Source: a virus. Taken from it: a stretch of 31,246 nucleotides of DNA. The stretch is from IMG/VR virus record IMGVR_UViG_3300025872_000200, positions 1-31,246 of that record; one strand, given 5' to 3'. A program made the position numbers and the translations under genes. Below are positions 1-8,982 of the stretch, piece by piece (position 1 is the stretch's first letter; each line of letters starts with the position of its first letter). Under the pieces are notes generated by a model. It worked only from the letters and a program-made list of their open reading frames with translations. It had not been told where the DNA came from and made no database searches.

Positions 1-2
1 AC

Positions 3-278
3 GCCGTTGGCGAGGCCGATGCTGGCGACGACAGCAAGCGCTGGGTGACCGGCGTTGTGCGCGCGTTCTCCGGCGGCACGGCCAAGGTCGTCAGCCACGG
101 CGTTTGCCCCGGGGTTCTCTCCGGCGCGACCGCTGGCGACAAATACTACGTGCAGGACGGCGGCGGCATCGGAACAACTCAGCCGGGCGCTGGCAAAAAC
201 CTCATCCTCGTGGGCTTTGCCATGAACGCGACCGACCTGTTCGTGTCCATCATCGACCAGGGCAAGAAGGCCGCCTGA
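3..278 (+). CDS. Virion surface / head decoration-like protein, 3' part
   Basis: The frame is open from the left edge (first full codon at 3), so the gene starts outside the window; 91 codons are visible. The C-terminal half is small, Gly/Ala/Thr-rich and beta-like, with a pattern of a 'GVLSGATAGDKYYV' strand, a Gly-rich turn, and a final 'LVGFAMNATDLFVSII' strand. This resembles small beta domains at the ends of DUF2190-type capsid proteins and phage head fibres. Its position just before the tail genes fits the last head-module gene. A hairpin directly follows (291-338), so it may end a transcription unit. The family assignment is from general resemblance only; any small surface beta-domain protein would look similar. 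Confidence 0.5.
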   Translation, partial: AVGEADAGDDSKRWVTGVVRAFSGGTAKVVSHGVCPGVLSGATAGDKYYVQDGGGIGTTQPGAGKNLILVGFAMNATDLFVSIIDQGKKAA

Positions 279-290
279 TAGCGACCTGAC

Positions 291-338
291 AACGAAGGCG
301 GGGCATGACTTCCACACGGTCATGTCTCGCCTTTCGTT
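291..338 (+). terminator. Long hairpin, probable terminator or mRNA-processing hairpin
   Basis: Bases 291-309 pair with 319-338 around a 9-base loop, giving about 19 pairs with two G-T wobbles and one bulged base. The stem begins AACGAAGGCG and closes CGCCTTTCGTT. Only a short, interrupted T run follows, so it may be a weak terminator that separates head from tail transcripts, or a stability element. Confidence 0.6.
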
Positions 339-403
339 TGTCTGACGTGATGTGTGCAGAGTGCACGCAACGTTCTTTGAAAATTATCAAGTGAGGTTTG
401 GTG

Positions 404-691
404 GTGGCAGCAAAAACGCTTCTCGTGCGCGCAGTTGGCAACGGGCTTGTTACGAGTTTTGAACACATCAAAGTGAGTCCGCCCGTCTTTGTCGGTCGCG
501 AATGGTGCGAAATCGACGGATCGCCAGCGCTGCGAGCGCGCACCGAACCCTCACAAATACCTGCCCGCTCCGAATACGTGCGAGCCGTGCGCGAAGGTCA
601 TTTGGAGCCTTGCGACCAGGCCACCGCTGAAGCGTGCGGTGTTGCGTTCAAACCGCTTTTGAACCCCCCAACCCAAAAGGCTAAAGAATGA
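404..691 (+). CDS. DUF2635-like small protein upstream of tail sheath
   Basis: A 95-residue protein. Three possible starts follow one another: TTG 398, GTG 401 and GTG 404. I chose GTG 404 because a GAGG at 393-396 gives 7 bases of spacing. The middle has 'SEYVRAVREGHLEPC', resembling the Tyr-x-Arg-x2-x-Gly-Asp/His-Leu segment of the small DUF2635 proteins that precede the sheath gene in Mu-like phages. Its stop overlaps the sheath start (ATGA, 688-691), so the two are probably translationally coupled. The function of the family is unknown; placement next to the sheath suggests a tail assembly role. Residues 1-30 look like short beta strands. Confidence 0.6.
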   Translation: MAAKTLLVRAVGNGLVTSFEHIKVSPPVFVGREWCEIDGSPALRARTEPSQIPARSEYVRAVREGHLEPCDQATAEACGVAFKPLLNPPTQKAKE

Positions 692-2214
692 GCACAATTA
701 CTTTGCCTGGGCTCACGGCAAACGATCCGGTCCCAGGGAATTACGTCTACGTCGGGTTTGCGCAAGGGCAGGCAGCCGGCGCGTCGGCAGCGCGCGACAT
801 TCTGATTGTCGCACGAAAATCGGCGGCAGGTTCCGCCACAACCAACACCATGATTTACGGTCCGTCGAGCATCCCTTCGCTCACGACCGAAGGTGACGCC
901 ATCGCCCTTTTTGGCGCAGGCTCCCCGGCGCACCGAATGTGGCGCCGCGTCGTGAAGGTGAACCCGTCGGCGCGCGTGAACGTTGTGTGCCCGGCCGATG
1001 TTTCGGGCGCAGCAGCCACCGGCACCATCACTTTTTCAGGTACGGCTTCGACTGCCGGAACACTCAAAGTGTTCGTCGACGAAGAGTCCTTTGAAATCAG
1101 CATCGCAAAGGATGCATCTGCGGCATCGGTCGCCGCGCTCGTCGCTCCCGCCATCAACGCTATCTCTTCGCTCGGCGTCACCGCCGCTGTGTCGGGCAGC
1201 ACGGTGACGTTGACCGACAAGGTCAAAGGTAGCCAGGCGCACTTTTCCTATTACAACGCCACTCTTGTTGGCGTGTCCGGGCTCACCGTGACGCCCACCG
1301 CTCCCACCGCGCTTGCGGGTGGTGACAGCACGTCGGTGGATTACTCGGGCGCCCTCGCCACAATCAAACCTCACAAGTTCTATTACATCGTCACCGAGCA
1401 ATCGGCACGAGAGGGCGTTAGCTCAAGCCTTGCGGCCCTCATGGCGCAAGTCGATGAGATGGCTCTTCCCATCAACGGCGTTCGCCAGCGCGTGTTTGTC
1501 GGCTCAAACGACACGCAAGCGTTCACGACCACGATTGCGAAGAACACCAACCACGCCCGCGCCGAATTTGTGTGGCTCCCTGAAAGCGATCGCCGCCCAG
1601 AGGAGCTTGCCGCCACCGCTGTCGGCGTCTACTCGTTTGAGGAGGGGCAAGCAGAACCGAGGGCAAACTTCTGCGGATATGGCCTCGACGCCCTTACGGC
1701 AGCCTCGTGGGACATCAAAGCTCCGCGCAGTGGCCGCGCGCTTACCCGCGCCGAAATCGTCGCCGCGCTCAACAACGGCGTAAGCCCGATTGCAACCAGC
1801 GCACGAGGAAAGACTTACCTCGTCTCGCGCATCACGTCGTACTGCCAAACCGGACTTCTTTCCGATTACCGCATACGCCCCGCGCACAAGGTCACGTATG
1901 CGGACTTCTTTGCCGACGATTGGGAAGCCATCGTCAATCAGCAATTCTCTGGCAAAAAAATTGGCAACGATCCTGTCAGCGGCCAACGCACGCCAGGCCC
2001 CGACGTTGTGACGCCTTCCATGTTCAAGGCGGCTCTTGCGGCCCTCCTTCGCAACCACGAAGCGAAAGACCGAATCGAGAACGTGAATCAAACGCTCGCG
2101 AATCTCGTCGTTGAGCGCGCCGGCAATCCAACGTCGCGAATGGGCGCCCGCGTCGAGTTGGACATCATCGATATTGCTGACCAGTTCACAACCGACATCG
2201 CACAGGTGGGCTAA
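688..2214 (+). CDS. Tail sheath protein (Mu gpL-like)
   Basis: A 508-residue contractile tail sheath protein. The N-terminus has the usual 'FAQGQAAGASAARDILIVARK' region with a PSIPSLTTEGDAIALFG strand-helix block. An inserted Thr/Ala-rich Ig-like domain lies at about residues 105-215. The conserved sheath core follows ('FYYIVTEQS', 'RVFVGSNDTQ', 'VWLPESDRRPEELAATAVGVYS'), and the C-terminal domain ends with 'GNPTSRMGARVELDIIDIADQF', the arm that links sheath subunits. The length is typical for the Mu-like class. It overlaps its upstream gene by 4 bases and the tube gene by 1 base. Polymerised sheath surrounds the tube and contracts on infection. Confidence is high from both sequence pattern and synteny. 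Confidence 0.93.
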   Translation: MSTITLPGLTANDPVPGNYVYVGFAQGQAAGASAARDILIVARKSAAGSATTNTMIYGPSSIPSLTTEGDAIALFGAGSPAHRMWRRVVKVNPSARVNVVCPADVSGAAATGTITFSGTASTAGTLKVFVDEESFEISIAKDASAASVAALVAPAINAISSLGVTAAVSGSTVTLTDKVKGSQAHFSYYNATLVGVSGLTVTPTAPTALAGGDSTSVDYSGALATIKPHKFYYIVTEQSAREGVSSSLAALMAQVDEMALPINGVRQRVFVGSNDTQAFTTTIAKNTNHARAEFVWLPESDRRPEELAATAVGVYSFEEGQAEPRANFCGYGLDALTAASWDIKAPRSGRALTRAEIVAALNNGVSPIATSARGKTYLVSRITSYCQTGLLSDYRIRPAHKVTYADFFADDWEAIVNQQFSGKKIGNDPVSGQRTPGPDVVTPSMFKAALAALLRNHEAKDRIENVNQTLANLVVERAGNPTSRMGARVELDIIDIADQFTTDIAQVG

Positions 2215-2585
2215 TGAGCACTCAGCTATACACGATTGCGGAAGTTTTCATCGATGGCAAAAAGCTCATGGAAGAAGCGTCTGTCAAAGTGACGCGCGAC
2301 ACCAAGGCCCAACCCGTCAACACCGTGGCGCGCGGATTTGCTGGCATGAGCCAAGGCTCACGCGAGCTTCAAATCTCTGTCGAATCGGCCGTGCCCTCGA
2401 CGGATTTTGAAATGAACCCGGCCCAGTACATGAACACCACCAAGGCCGTCACCATCACCATTCGCGCTGCGGGAAGAAGCCTGTCGTCTCAAGGCTTCAT
2501 TACCAAAGACGACTTTAGCCACTCCGTAAACTCCGAAGCAAAACTGTCTTTTGAGTTTATGGGTGAATATGCCGATTGGACGTAA
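2214..2585 (+). CDS. Tail tube protein (Mu gpM-like)
   Basis: A 123-residue protein that follows the sheath gene and overlaps it by one base (TAATG). It begins 'YTIAEVFIDGKKLMEEASVKV' and has a beta-rich body with a 'GFAGMSQGSRELQISVESA' loop. It ends in a strand, 'KLSFEFMGEYADWT'. This is the size and secondary-structure pattern of Mu-type tail tube proteins, which stack as hexamers to form the inner tube through which DNA passes. Position between sheath and tape-measure genes supports the call strongly. Confidence 0.88.
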   Translation: MSTQLYTIAEVFIDGKKLMEEASVKVTRDTKAQPVNTVARGFAGMSQGSRELQISVESAVPSTDFEMNPAQYMNTTKAVTITIRAAGRSLSSQGFITKDDFSHSVNSEAKLSFEFMGEYADWT

Positions 2586-2592
2586 TACCTAA

Positions 2593-3237
2593 ATGAATTT
2601 GCCTCCCAAGGACGTCGCCGCGTCCGATCTCTTTCTCAAGCTCACAAGCACCACAAGGCCTCATCGCATCACCGACATCCCCCGAAAAGGGCCGGATGGA
2701 AAGCCAGTCGCCGAAGTCGCGCTTGTGGTGCTTAGTCAGGAAGAGATGAACGTGGCGGCGGCCGAGGCAGAGCGGCGCACGCGCAAACTGTTAGGGGCAG
2801 ACATCCCCAAAAAAGAAGATGCGCGCGTCGGGTATGAAGATTGTTACAACAATCTTGCCGCCGTCGAAATCTTGTTCCGTGCGTGCAAAGACCCGGCGGA
2901 CACAAGCAAGTCAGCGTTTCGTACGCCCCACGAGATTCAATCCGGGCTGACAAGCGACGAGGTTGGCGTCTTGTTCAACGCTTACCTCACGGTGCAGCGG
3001 GAGCTTGGTCCCATCGTCTCCCGGATGAGTGATGATGAAGTGGAAGCGTGGATCAAGGTGCTCGCGGAGGGGGGCACCTCCGCCCCTTTAGAGCTGCTCT
3101 CCTGGGGAGCGTTGACAACCCTAGTGCTTTCTATGGCCAAGCAACTGCATCCTTACTTGACGGGCAAATTCTCGGATGGATTGCTTGCCGCCGAAATCGA
3201 AAAGATGGAAGCTGAGATTGCGGAAGACGACTCCTAA
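2593..3237 (+). CDS. Tail assembly protein (chaperone position)
   Basis: A 214-residue, mostly helical, acidic protein that lies between the tube and tape-measure genes, where tail assembly chaperones are encoded. It contains a 'VVLSQEEMNVAAAEAERRTRKLL' helix, a 'YNNLAAVEILFRACKDPAD' segment and 'TSDEVGVLFNAYLTVQRELGP', a pattern seen in phage proteins that count or bind tape-measure protein. Unlike lambda G/GT or Mu gp41/42, there is no second overlapping reading frame: the tape-measure frame has a TAG at 3248-3250, so a frameshift fusion is not possible there. It is therefore a single-product chaperone candidate. The call rests mainly on synteny. Confidence 0.6.
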   Translation: MNLPPKDVAASDLFLKLTSTTRPHRITDIPRKGPDGKPVAEVALVVLSQEEMNVAAAEAERRTRKLLGADIPKKEDARVGYEDCYNNLAAVEILFRACKDPADTSKSAFRTPHEIQSGLTSDEVGVLFNAYLTVQRELGPIVSRMSDDEVEAWIKVLAEGGTSAPLELLSWGALTTLVLSMAKQLHPYLTGKFSDGLLAAEIEKMEAEIAEDDS

Positions 3238-3262
3238 AAAGCGCGATTAGAGAAACTTCCAA

Positions 3263-6200
3263 GTGGCCTCTCCCATTCGCGTCGACTTTCAAGTCGGCGG
3301 CATAAAGAACGTCCTTGAAGCGTTCCGTAGCGTCATTCAAGCGCAAAGGGACGTGGAGGCCGCTATCAATCGGCAAGCAGCCGATGAGATGAAAAAAGCG
3401 GCGGCCGTCGCCAACGTCCACAAGAAGTCTGCCGAAACGCAAGAAAAGGCCCAAAAAGACCTTACCCAAGTCACGCAATCCGAACAGACCAAGCGTGACA
3501 ATGTTGCCGAAGCAAGCGGCAAAAAGAAGAAGAAAGTTGTAAGCGACGAGGTTGCCGCTCACGCCAACGCCGAAAAACAAAAGACGGCGACCACGCAAGC
3601 CGAGCAAGAAAACCGCGTAAAGGCCGTTCAGCGCGGAAGCGTTCGGATGAGCCGCCTTATCGCGATGCACCAGTTTCGTGCGCTAAGCCCGGAACAACAG
3701 CAGGCGTCGCTCGCGCGGGCTATCGCGGGAAATGCAAACCTTCAAAAAAGGTTTGGTGGTGACCCTAGAGCTCTGAGTGTCATCAGTGCGCCCTTTGATT
3801 TGCAAGAGATTGCGGCCATGCGCGACTGGCAGGCGTTGAAGCCGGGTGAGCGCAACTCGGTCCGCAAAAGCCTCAAGGCTCAAAACCAGCTTGTCTACTT
3901 GCCCGAGGAGTTCAAAAACTACCAGGCGAAGGCAAGGGATTACGTTCAGGGTAGCAAGAGAGTTACAAAGCTCCGCGACGATTACCTAGCAAACGAACAA
4001 AAGCTCGAAGAGGGAGCCAGGAAATACCTCGAAAACGAGGAGCGCGAAAAGGCGGATGCCAAGCGTAAACAGCAAAAGGCGGACGCAAAAAAGCAGTTGC
4101 GCGAACAGGCGCAAAGAGATCGCGACAACGCCGCCAGAGCCAGCGCGATTTCGCGGCAGCTTGACGAGAAAGATCGCCGAGACTTGTTTGCAAAAGCTCG
4201 GCTTGCCGCTGACAAACTCAAGGTAGATCGCGCAAACCGCCAGCTCCCTCATGACTTCCTGCAAACGGGCGCCGCTAAATCGCTGGAGGAACAGCGTGAA
4301 GAAGCAAGGCGTGAGCGCGAATACAAGAAACTTTTTCAGCCCATTTTCGACCGTGAAGATAAAGAGAAGAAAGAGCGCGAGTTAGAGGAAAAGAAAGCAA
4401 AGCGACAGCAAGAGATTGCCAAAAACGGGCAAAAGCGCCTTGAGGATATTCAAAAAAGAACGGCGCAAAGCGAGGCAGACGCGTACCTCAAACAAGAGGC
4501 GCTTCGCAACAAGTCGCAAGATACAGAAAGGCGCCGTTACGAACGCTATTGGGAACAGCGCCTAGCGGCCGAAGATCGTCACCAAGCGCGCATTCACCGG
4601 CAAACCGAGCAAGCGCGCCGCGTGGCGGAATCCAAGCTGCTTGCCAAGGTGCAAAGCTACACGAGCGCAGTCAAAAGCAGCGTTCAAAACAGCATCGGCA
4701 CCATCGCCCGCGTGGGTGGCCTTGTAACCGGCGTGCTTGGCGGGTTCTCTGTCGCGGATAGCGTTGAGCGGTACGCCTCGCAGGAGAGCGAGGCTACGGG
4801 AATTGAACTTGTTACAAAAGGTCAAATCAAAGGAAAAGAGCTGCGCAAAAAAGCTGCGGAAATCGGCACAGAGACAGGTTTAGACCCTCTTGAGCTATTG
4901 AAGGGTTACAGGCACTTTATTGACATTGCCGGCGTCCGAAAGGCGGAGAAGCACCAGGGTCTTCTGCGCTACATGGGCCAAGTGTCATTGGCCACGCAGG
5001 TGCCGATTGGTGCCATTTCCGAAATGGCCGCACGTCTGGTTGCGGAACCATCGCTGGAAAGTAACTTTCCCGCCCTTCAAGAAGTTATTGCCAAAGCCGC
5101 CGGCGTAGGTCGCAAAGGGTCCATAGATATAACCCAATTTGCGCAATACGGAGGACGCCTTGTTGGTCCTTCACTGAAATACGCGGACAAAGACAAGGCG
5201 CTACGCGAGCTTTTGGCACTTGCAGAAATTGCTGCAAACAAATCGTCATCGACAACACCGGCGGAAATCATGATTGCTCTGCCGAGAATAGGGGAGTCGA
5301 TTGTTCAAAACTCCGCTGCTCTAATCAAAGCTGGAATCAATCCGTATGAACCAAACAGCAACAAGCTTCGCCCAATCTCACAGCTTGCGATTGAGCTTAT
5401 ACAAAAATCGGGTGGTGCCGAAGTACAGACGCGTCAGTTGATCAAAAACATAAGGGGATTTAGGGCTCTCGAAGGCCTTGAGGCCATGTACAATGATGCG
5501 CTGGAACAAGGCAAAAACCCTCTTAAGGTTTTGGAGGACGAGATAAGCTACTTTGCGGACGACACCATGACGGCCGCTGAAATACAGGCTGATGCTGCCC
5601 GCAAGATACAAGACGCCACAAACCGTATGGCAATGGTGATGAACGAGCTTCGCGAAAAGCTCGCGAACGAAATCATGCCTGTGCTGGACCGGTTGCTTCC
5701 AAAGCTAAAGGAAGCCATTCCTGACATTGTAAAACTGGTCGAGTTGTTGGCAAAGGTTGCCTCGTTTATCATCGAAAACCCCAAGACGGCGGCTGCCGGG
5801 TTTGTGGGCGGGAATATCGCTTACGACGTGGCGGGTGTCGCGGTGTCCGCGTTCATGGCAAAAAAGACCGCCGAATGGGTAGCGGCTCATGTGGCCAAGC
5901 AATTTGCTGCAACGGCGGCGGCGACAGGTGCGGCCGTTGCGGGTCAGGAAGCGGTCGCGGCGGCGGCGACAGGTGCGGCGGCAAGTGTGGCGGCGTTTGG
6001 TACTGCGGCCACCGTCACAGTTGGTGCTCTGCTTGCGGTTGGAGCTGCGGCTGGAGCATTGGCTCTAAAAGCCAACATGGACTTATTGGATGACGAAGAA
6101 AAGTCAGGAAGAGTGGCGGATGTTGGTTTTGGGTCTGTTCGCGAATTGCGGCGCGAAGCAAGCCAAATAAAAGATCCAAAAAGCCCAGAGGCGATCGAGC

Positions 6201-6559
6201 TAAGAAACAAGATTAAGGGCGAAATTCAAAGAATGTTTGGTCTGATCGATCAACAGTCTGAGGTCAAGGAGAACCAAGGGAGCGCCATTGCAAAAGCGTA
6301 CTACTTTCTCAAGGATTTCGGTGACCTCAGCGAATACAATGGTGTTGTCAAAGCGGCCGGAACGCCGCAAGAGGTAGCGATAAAAAGTCTTCAATTATCA
6401 ATCGAAGAGCTTTCAAATGTATTGATTGCTATCTCTGACAAAAATGGCAACCCTGAAGACAGTGGTGTACCGCTTGGTATGCGATTTACGCCGACTGTCA
6501 TTCCGTCAAACTACCCCATGATTGGACCGCTTCGGAGCGGCTGGAACTCGTCCAGGTAA
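3263..6559 (+). CDS. Tail tape measure protein
   Basis: A 1098-residue protein and the longest gene of the tail module; it sets tail length and is ejected during infection. It starts at GTG 3263, 25 bases after the preceding stop. Residues 1-460 are extremely rich in Lys/Glu/Gln/Ala/Arg heptads (coiled coil). Residues about 470-700 contain the tape-measure core ('GLVTGVLGGFSVADSVERY', 'GTETGLDPLELLKGYRHF', 'QVPIGAISEMAARL'). Residues about 770-830 are helical, and residues about 845-945 are Ala/Gly/Val-rich and hydrophobic, probably the membrane-inserting part. A 22-base sequence is repeated 45 bases apart in that part (5913-5979). The assumption of about 0.15 nm per residue gives a tail near 160 nm (inference). 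It is followed after 3 bases by a gpN-like gene. Confidence 0.92.
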   Translation: MASPIRVDFQVGGIKNVLEAFRSVIQAQRDVEAAINRQAADEMKKAAAVANVHKKSAETQEKAQKDLTQVTQSEQTKRDNVAEASGKKKKKVVSDEVAAHANAEKQKTATTQAEQENRVKAVQRGSVRMSRLIAMHQFRALSPEQQQASLARAIAGNANLQKRFGGDPRALSVISAPFDLQEIAAMRDWQALKPGERNSVRKSLKAQNQLVYLPEEFKNYQAKARDYVQGSKRVTKLRDDYLANEQKLEEGARKYLENEEREKADAKRKQQKADAKKQLREQAQRDRDNAARASAISRQLDEKDRRDLFAKARLAADKLKVDRANRQLPHDFLQTGAAKSLEEQREEARREREYKKLFQPIFDREDKEKKERELEEKKAKRQQEIAKNGQKRLEDIQKRTAQSEADAYLKQEALRNKSQDTERRRYERYWEQRLAAEDRHQARIHRQTEQARRVAESKLLAKVQSYTSAVKSSVQNSIGTIARVGGLVTGVLGGFSVADSVERYASQESEATGIELVTKGQIKGKELRKKAAEIGTETGLDPLELLKGYRHFIDIAGVRKAEKHQGLLRYMGQVSLATQVPIGAISEMAARLVAEPSLESNFPALQEVIAKAAGVGRKGSIDITQFAQYGGRLVGPSLKYADKDKALRELLALAEIAANKSSSTTPAEIMIALPRIGESIVQNSAALIKAGINPYEPNSNKLRPISQLAIELIQKSGGAEVQTRQLIKNIRGFRALEGLEAMYNDALEQGKNPLKVLEDEISYFADDTMTAAEIQADAARKIQDATNRMAMVMNELREKLANEIMPVLDRLLPKLKEAIPDIVKLVELLAKVASFIIENPKTAAAGFVGGNIAYDVAGVAVSAFMAKKTAEWVAAHVAKQFAATAAATGAAVAGQEAVAAAATGAAASVAAFGTAATVTVGALLAVGAAAGALALKANMDLLDDEEKSGRVADVGFGSVRELRREASQIKDPKSPEAIELRNKIKGEIQRMFGLIDQQSEVKENQGSAIAKAYYFLKDFGDLSEYNGVVKAAGTPQEVAIKSLQLSIEELSNVLIAISDKNGNPEDSGVPLGMRFTPTVIPSNYPMIGPLRSGWNSSR
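5913..5979 (+). repeat. 22-base direct repeat, 45-base period, in tape measure gene
   Basis: The same 22 bases (GGCGGCGACAGGTGCGGC within them) occur at 5913-5934 and 5958-5979. The 45-base period is exactly 15 codons, so the repeat encodes Ala-rich 'AAATGAA' twice in the hydrophobic region without shifting the frame. This is a likely site for slip-strand length change. Confidence 0.75.
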
Positions 6560-6562
6560 CCG

Positions 6563-7537
6563 ATGGCCGAATTTTTCCGAGTTGCGCTTTTAGAAGCGAA
6601 GTTCCGTGACGTGTCGTTTCCGGTCACGGATTTTCGTATCCAAATCTCGCACGACATTGCGCAACACAAACGGCCCGACCAAGACGGCGCTCGGGTAGAA
6701 TCAACGGGCCGAAACCCGATGACGTTTTCGGCAAGCATCCCGTTTTACAGAGGGATTGCAACGAACGTCACGGAAAACTGGCCCGAGCTTTACCCAGCTC
6801 ATCATCGCGCGTTTCTGTCGTCGATGGCGGACCGCACCGCTGGCGTTCTGAGCTGCCCGTCGTTTGGCGACATCATCGTCAAGCCTGTAAGCTGCACATC
6901 CAACCTGCGGGCCGACGCGCGCTCAGGCGAAGACGTCTCTGCCGAATGGATCGAAGCGCCTCAAGATGACATCGCCGCTCGCGCAGCGTTTGCGATGCCG
7001 TCCCCACTCAATGCGGCACTTGAAGCGGCCTCCACACTAAACGATCCTGCCATCACGCCAGCGCTCAAGAAGGTCGACCCTGACGATCGAATCAGCATCT
7101 TTGAAGCAATGACAAAGATTGCGGCGGTGATGGACCAGTCGCGCCTGTTCATACAGCAGAACGTGGCCATGATTGACCGGCTGACCTACCGGCTCAACGT
7201 GATTCACGAGTCGACGTCCTCACTCATGGATCCGCAACTTTGGACCGTAAAAGAGCCCGTCAACCGTTTGCGAGACGCGCTCTACAGGCTCAAACTCCTT
7301 GGCGCCGGCGTCACCAAAGATGTGTCTATCTACATTGTTCCAGCGCAGACAACGGTGGCCAACCTTGCTTCCGATCTCAAAACCGAGGTGCGTTGGTTAT
7401 TGGAACTAAACCCCCGCATCACGTCCGTCTTCTTTGTCGAGAAGGGCACGTTCATCCGTTATTACAAGCGTGATGTGAACCCGGTGGCCGTGGCAATCAA
7501 TACCGGCGGCATGTCGCCGATTGTTGGCGACCTCTAG
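6563..7537 (+). CDS. Mu gpN-like baseplate/tail protein (DNA_circ_N family)
   Basis: A 324-residue protein. The N-terminal 100 residues match the so-called DNA circularisation N-terminal domain found in Mu gpN and relatives: 'FREVALLEAKFRDVSFPV'-type start, 'ESTGRNPMTFSASIPFYRG' and 'HPSFGDIIVKPVS'-like strands (here 'LSCPSFGDIIVKPVSC'). The C-terminus from about residue 265 ('YIVPAQTTVANLASDLKTE') looks like a LysM-type module that could bind peptidoglycan. Despite the family name, in contractile phages these are structural proteins near the baseplate hub. Gene order (tape measure, gpN, gpP) agrees with Mu. The start ATG follows the tape-measure stop by 3 bases. Confidence 0.82.
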   Translation: MAEFFRVALLEAKFRDVSFPVTDFRIQISHDIAQHKRPDQDGARVESTGRNPMTFSASIPFYRGIATNVTENWPELYPAHHRAFLSSMADRTAGVLSCPSFGDIIVKPVSCTSNLRADARSGEDVSAEWIEAPQDDIAARAAFAMPSPLNAALEAASTLNDPAITPALKKVDPDDRISIFEAMTKIAAVMDQSRLFIQQNVAMIDRLTYRLNVIHESTSSLMDPQLWTVKEPVNRLRDALYRLKLLGAGVTKDVSIYIVPAQTTVANLASDLKTEVRWLLELNPRITSVFFVEKGTFIRYYKRDVNPVAVAINTGGMSPIVGDL

Positions 7538-7551
7538 TGTGCAAGTAAATC

Positions 7552-8982
7552 ATGCCCGCTGATTCCGAGGAATGCACGATTCACATCGAAGACTTGAACG
7601 TCAACGTGGATCGATGGAACAATTACACGTTTTTTTCTGACTTTTTGACGCCTGCCGACAACTTTGTGTTTGAGGTTGGAGACCCCGACTTCCCGGATGA
7701 TGTTTCGCGAAGGCTCGCACCGGGAATGAAGGTGCGAATCCTGCTTGATGACCGGACGGTATGCACGGGCCACATTGACGAAGTGGCCGCTGGCGCAGAC
7801 CGAGGCAGCGGAACCTTGTTTCGCATATCGGGGCGCGATGTGCTTGGCGATGTGATTGATTCAAGCATCGACCCGTACATGAACTTTACGCCCGAGCAAT
7901 CCTTGATTGACGTGGCAACCAAGGTGCTCACACCGTTTGGTTTGACGGTGATTTCCTCCGACAACGATGCGGAAAGGTCGATTCGCTCCGCAAACAAGTT
8001 TGGGGAAAAGAAGAATTACAAGAAGGGAAAGCAGAAAGAGACTATTACTCACACCGCAAAAGCCTGGAATGCGCAAACGGGCAAAGTAGAGAACAAGACC
8101 ACCGTGTTGCAAGGCCCTAAGCAGCCGAAGCAATACGTCCAATACAAAGCGGTGATGTTTGATGCAGTAAAAAACAAGCCGTACATTGGCACAGTCGTTC
8201 TTGAAAAGCCCAAAGGTGGCTCACTCAGCAGCGCTCAACAACATCAAACAAAACCGTATCCCCACGAAGGCGCGTACGAGTTTCTTTCCCGTATCGCAAA
8301 GCGGGAGGGTTTGCACATCTGGGCAAAAGCCGACGGAACGGGCGTTGTTATTGGCAAACCGTTCTTTTCACAACAGCCGATTTACAGGTTGATTCGTCGT
8401 CGCGGCCCCGGTCGCGGCTCGGAAAACAACATCATTAGCGGCTCGGTCAAACATGCGCGCACCGAACAGCCGAGCGTAATCATTGCGGGCGGTCGCGGAG
8501 GCGGCGGGGACTTTCCGCGAGCAACCATCCGTTGCGCCATGGTCAACGAACTTGTGGGGCTAGGTCTCGACGGTGAACCGGTGCCTGGCGTCAAAGAGGT
8601 TTTGAAGCGTTTTCCAAAGGCGTATCAAATCACAGAAGCTGATTTTGAAGACGGTAGCGCTCCGAGTGCTCGCAACCCATACCCGCGAGCGAGGCCCATG
8701 TTCATCATGGACCAAGAGTCCAACAATCTAAAACAGCTCATCAACTTCACGAAACGCGAGATGGCGTCACGGCAAATGCAAGCGCTTCAATGCGTTTACG
8801 TTGTAGCCGGGCACACGCAAGACGGGCGCTCGTGGGCCGTTGATACCACGGTCGAAGTCGACGACGACGTGGCAAACCTGCATGAAACCATGTGGGTCAA
8901 AAGCATCGAGTATCACAAATCACGCAGCGGCGGCACGACCACGACGCTCACGCTCATCCGACCGAACACGCTTCGCCTCTAA
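7552..8982 (+). CDS. Baseplate hub protein (Mu gpP / late control D-like)
   Basis: A 476-residue hub protein. The N-terminus carries the gpP/gpD pattern: ligand-like beta domain with 'MKVRILLDDRTVCTGHIDEV', 'LFRISGRDVLGDVIDSS', then 'EQSLIDVATKVLTPFGLTV'. It is followed by the 'GAYEFLSRIAKREGLHIWAKADGTGVV' segment common to hub proteins at the tail tip. A lysine-rich insert at about residues 145-200 is not typical and may be a surface loop. The C-terminus ends with 'DDDVANLHETMWVKSIEYHKS', also a hub signature. The stop TAA overlaps the next ATG by one base. The product forms the trimeric hub that joins the spike to the tube. Confidence 0.85.
   Translation: MPADSEECTIHIEDLNVNVDRWNNYTFFSDFLTPADNFVFEVGDPDFPDDVSRRLAPGMKVRILLDDRTVCTGHIDEVAAGADRGSGTLFRISGRDVLGDVIDSSIDPYMNFTPEQSLIDVATKVLTPFGLTVISSDNDAERSIRSANKFGEKKNYKKGKQKETITHTAKAWNAQTGKVENKTTVLQGPKQPKQYVQYKAVMFDAVKNKPYIGTVVLEKPKGGSLSSAQQHQTKPYPHEGAYEFLSRIAKREGLHIWAKADGTGVVIGKPFFSQQPIYRLIRRRGPGRGSENNIISGSVKHARTEQPSVIIAGGRGGGGDFPRATIRCAMVNELVGLGLDGEPVPGVKEVLKRFPKAYQITEADFEDGSAPSARNPYPRARPMFIMDQESNNLKQLINFTKREMASRQMQALQCVYVVAGHTQDGRSWAVDTTVEVDDDVANLHETMWVKSIEYHKSRSGGTTTTLTLIRPNTLRL

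Noticed and set aside
3225-3263. Slippery TAAAAAG at the end of the tail assembly gene as a programmed frameshift
   Set aside because: The A run lies at the stop codon and the tape-measure frame is closed by TAG at 3248-3250, so no fusion product could form.
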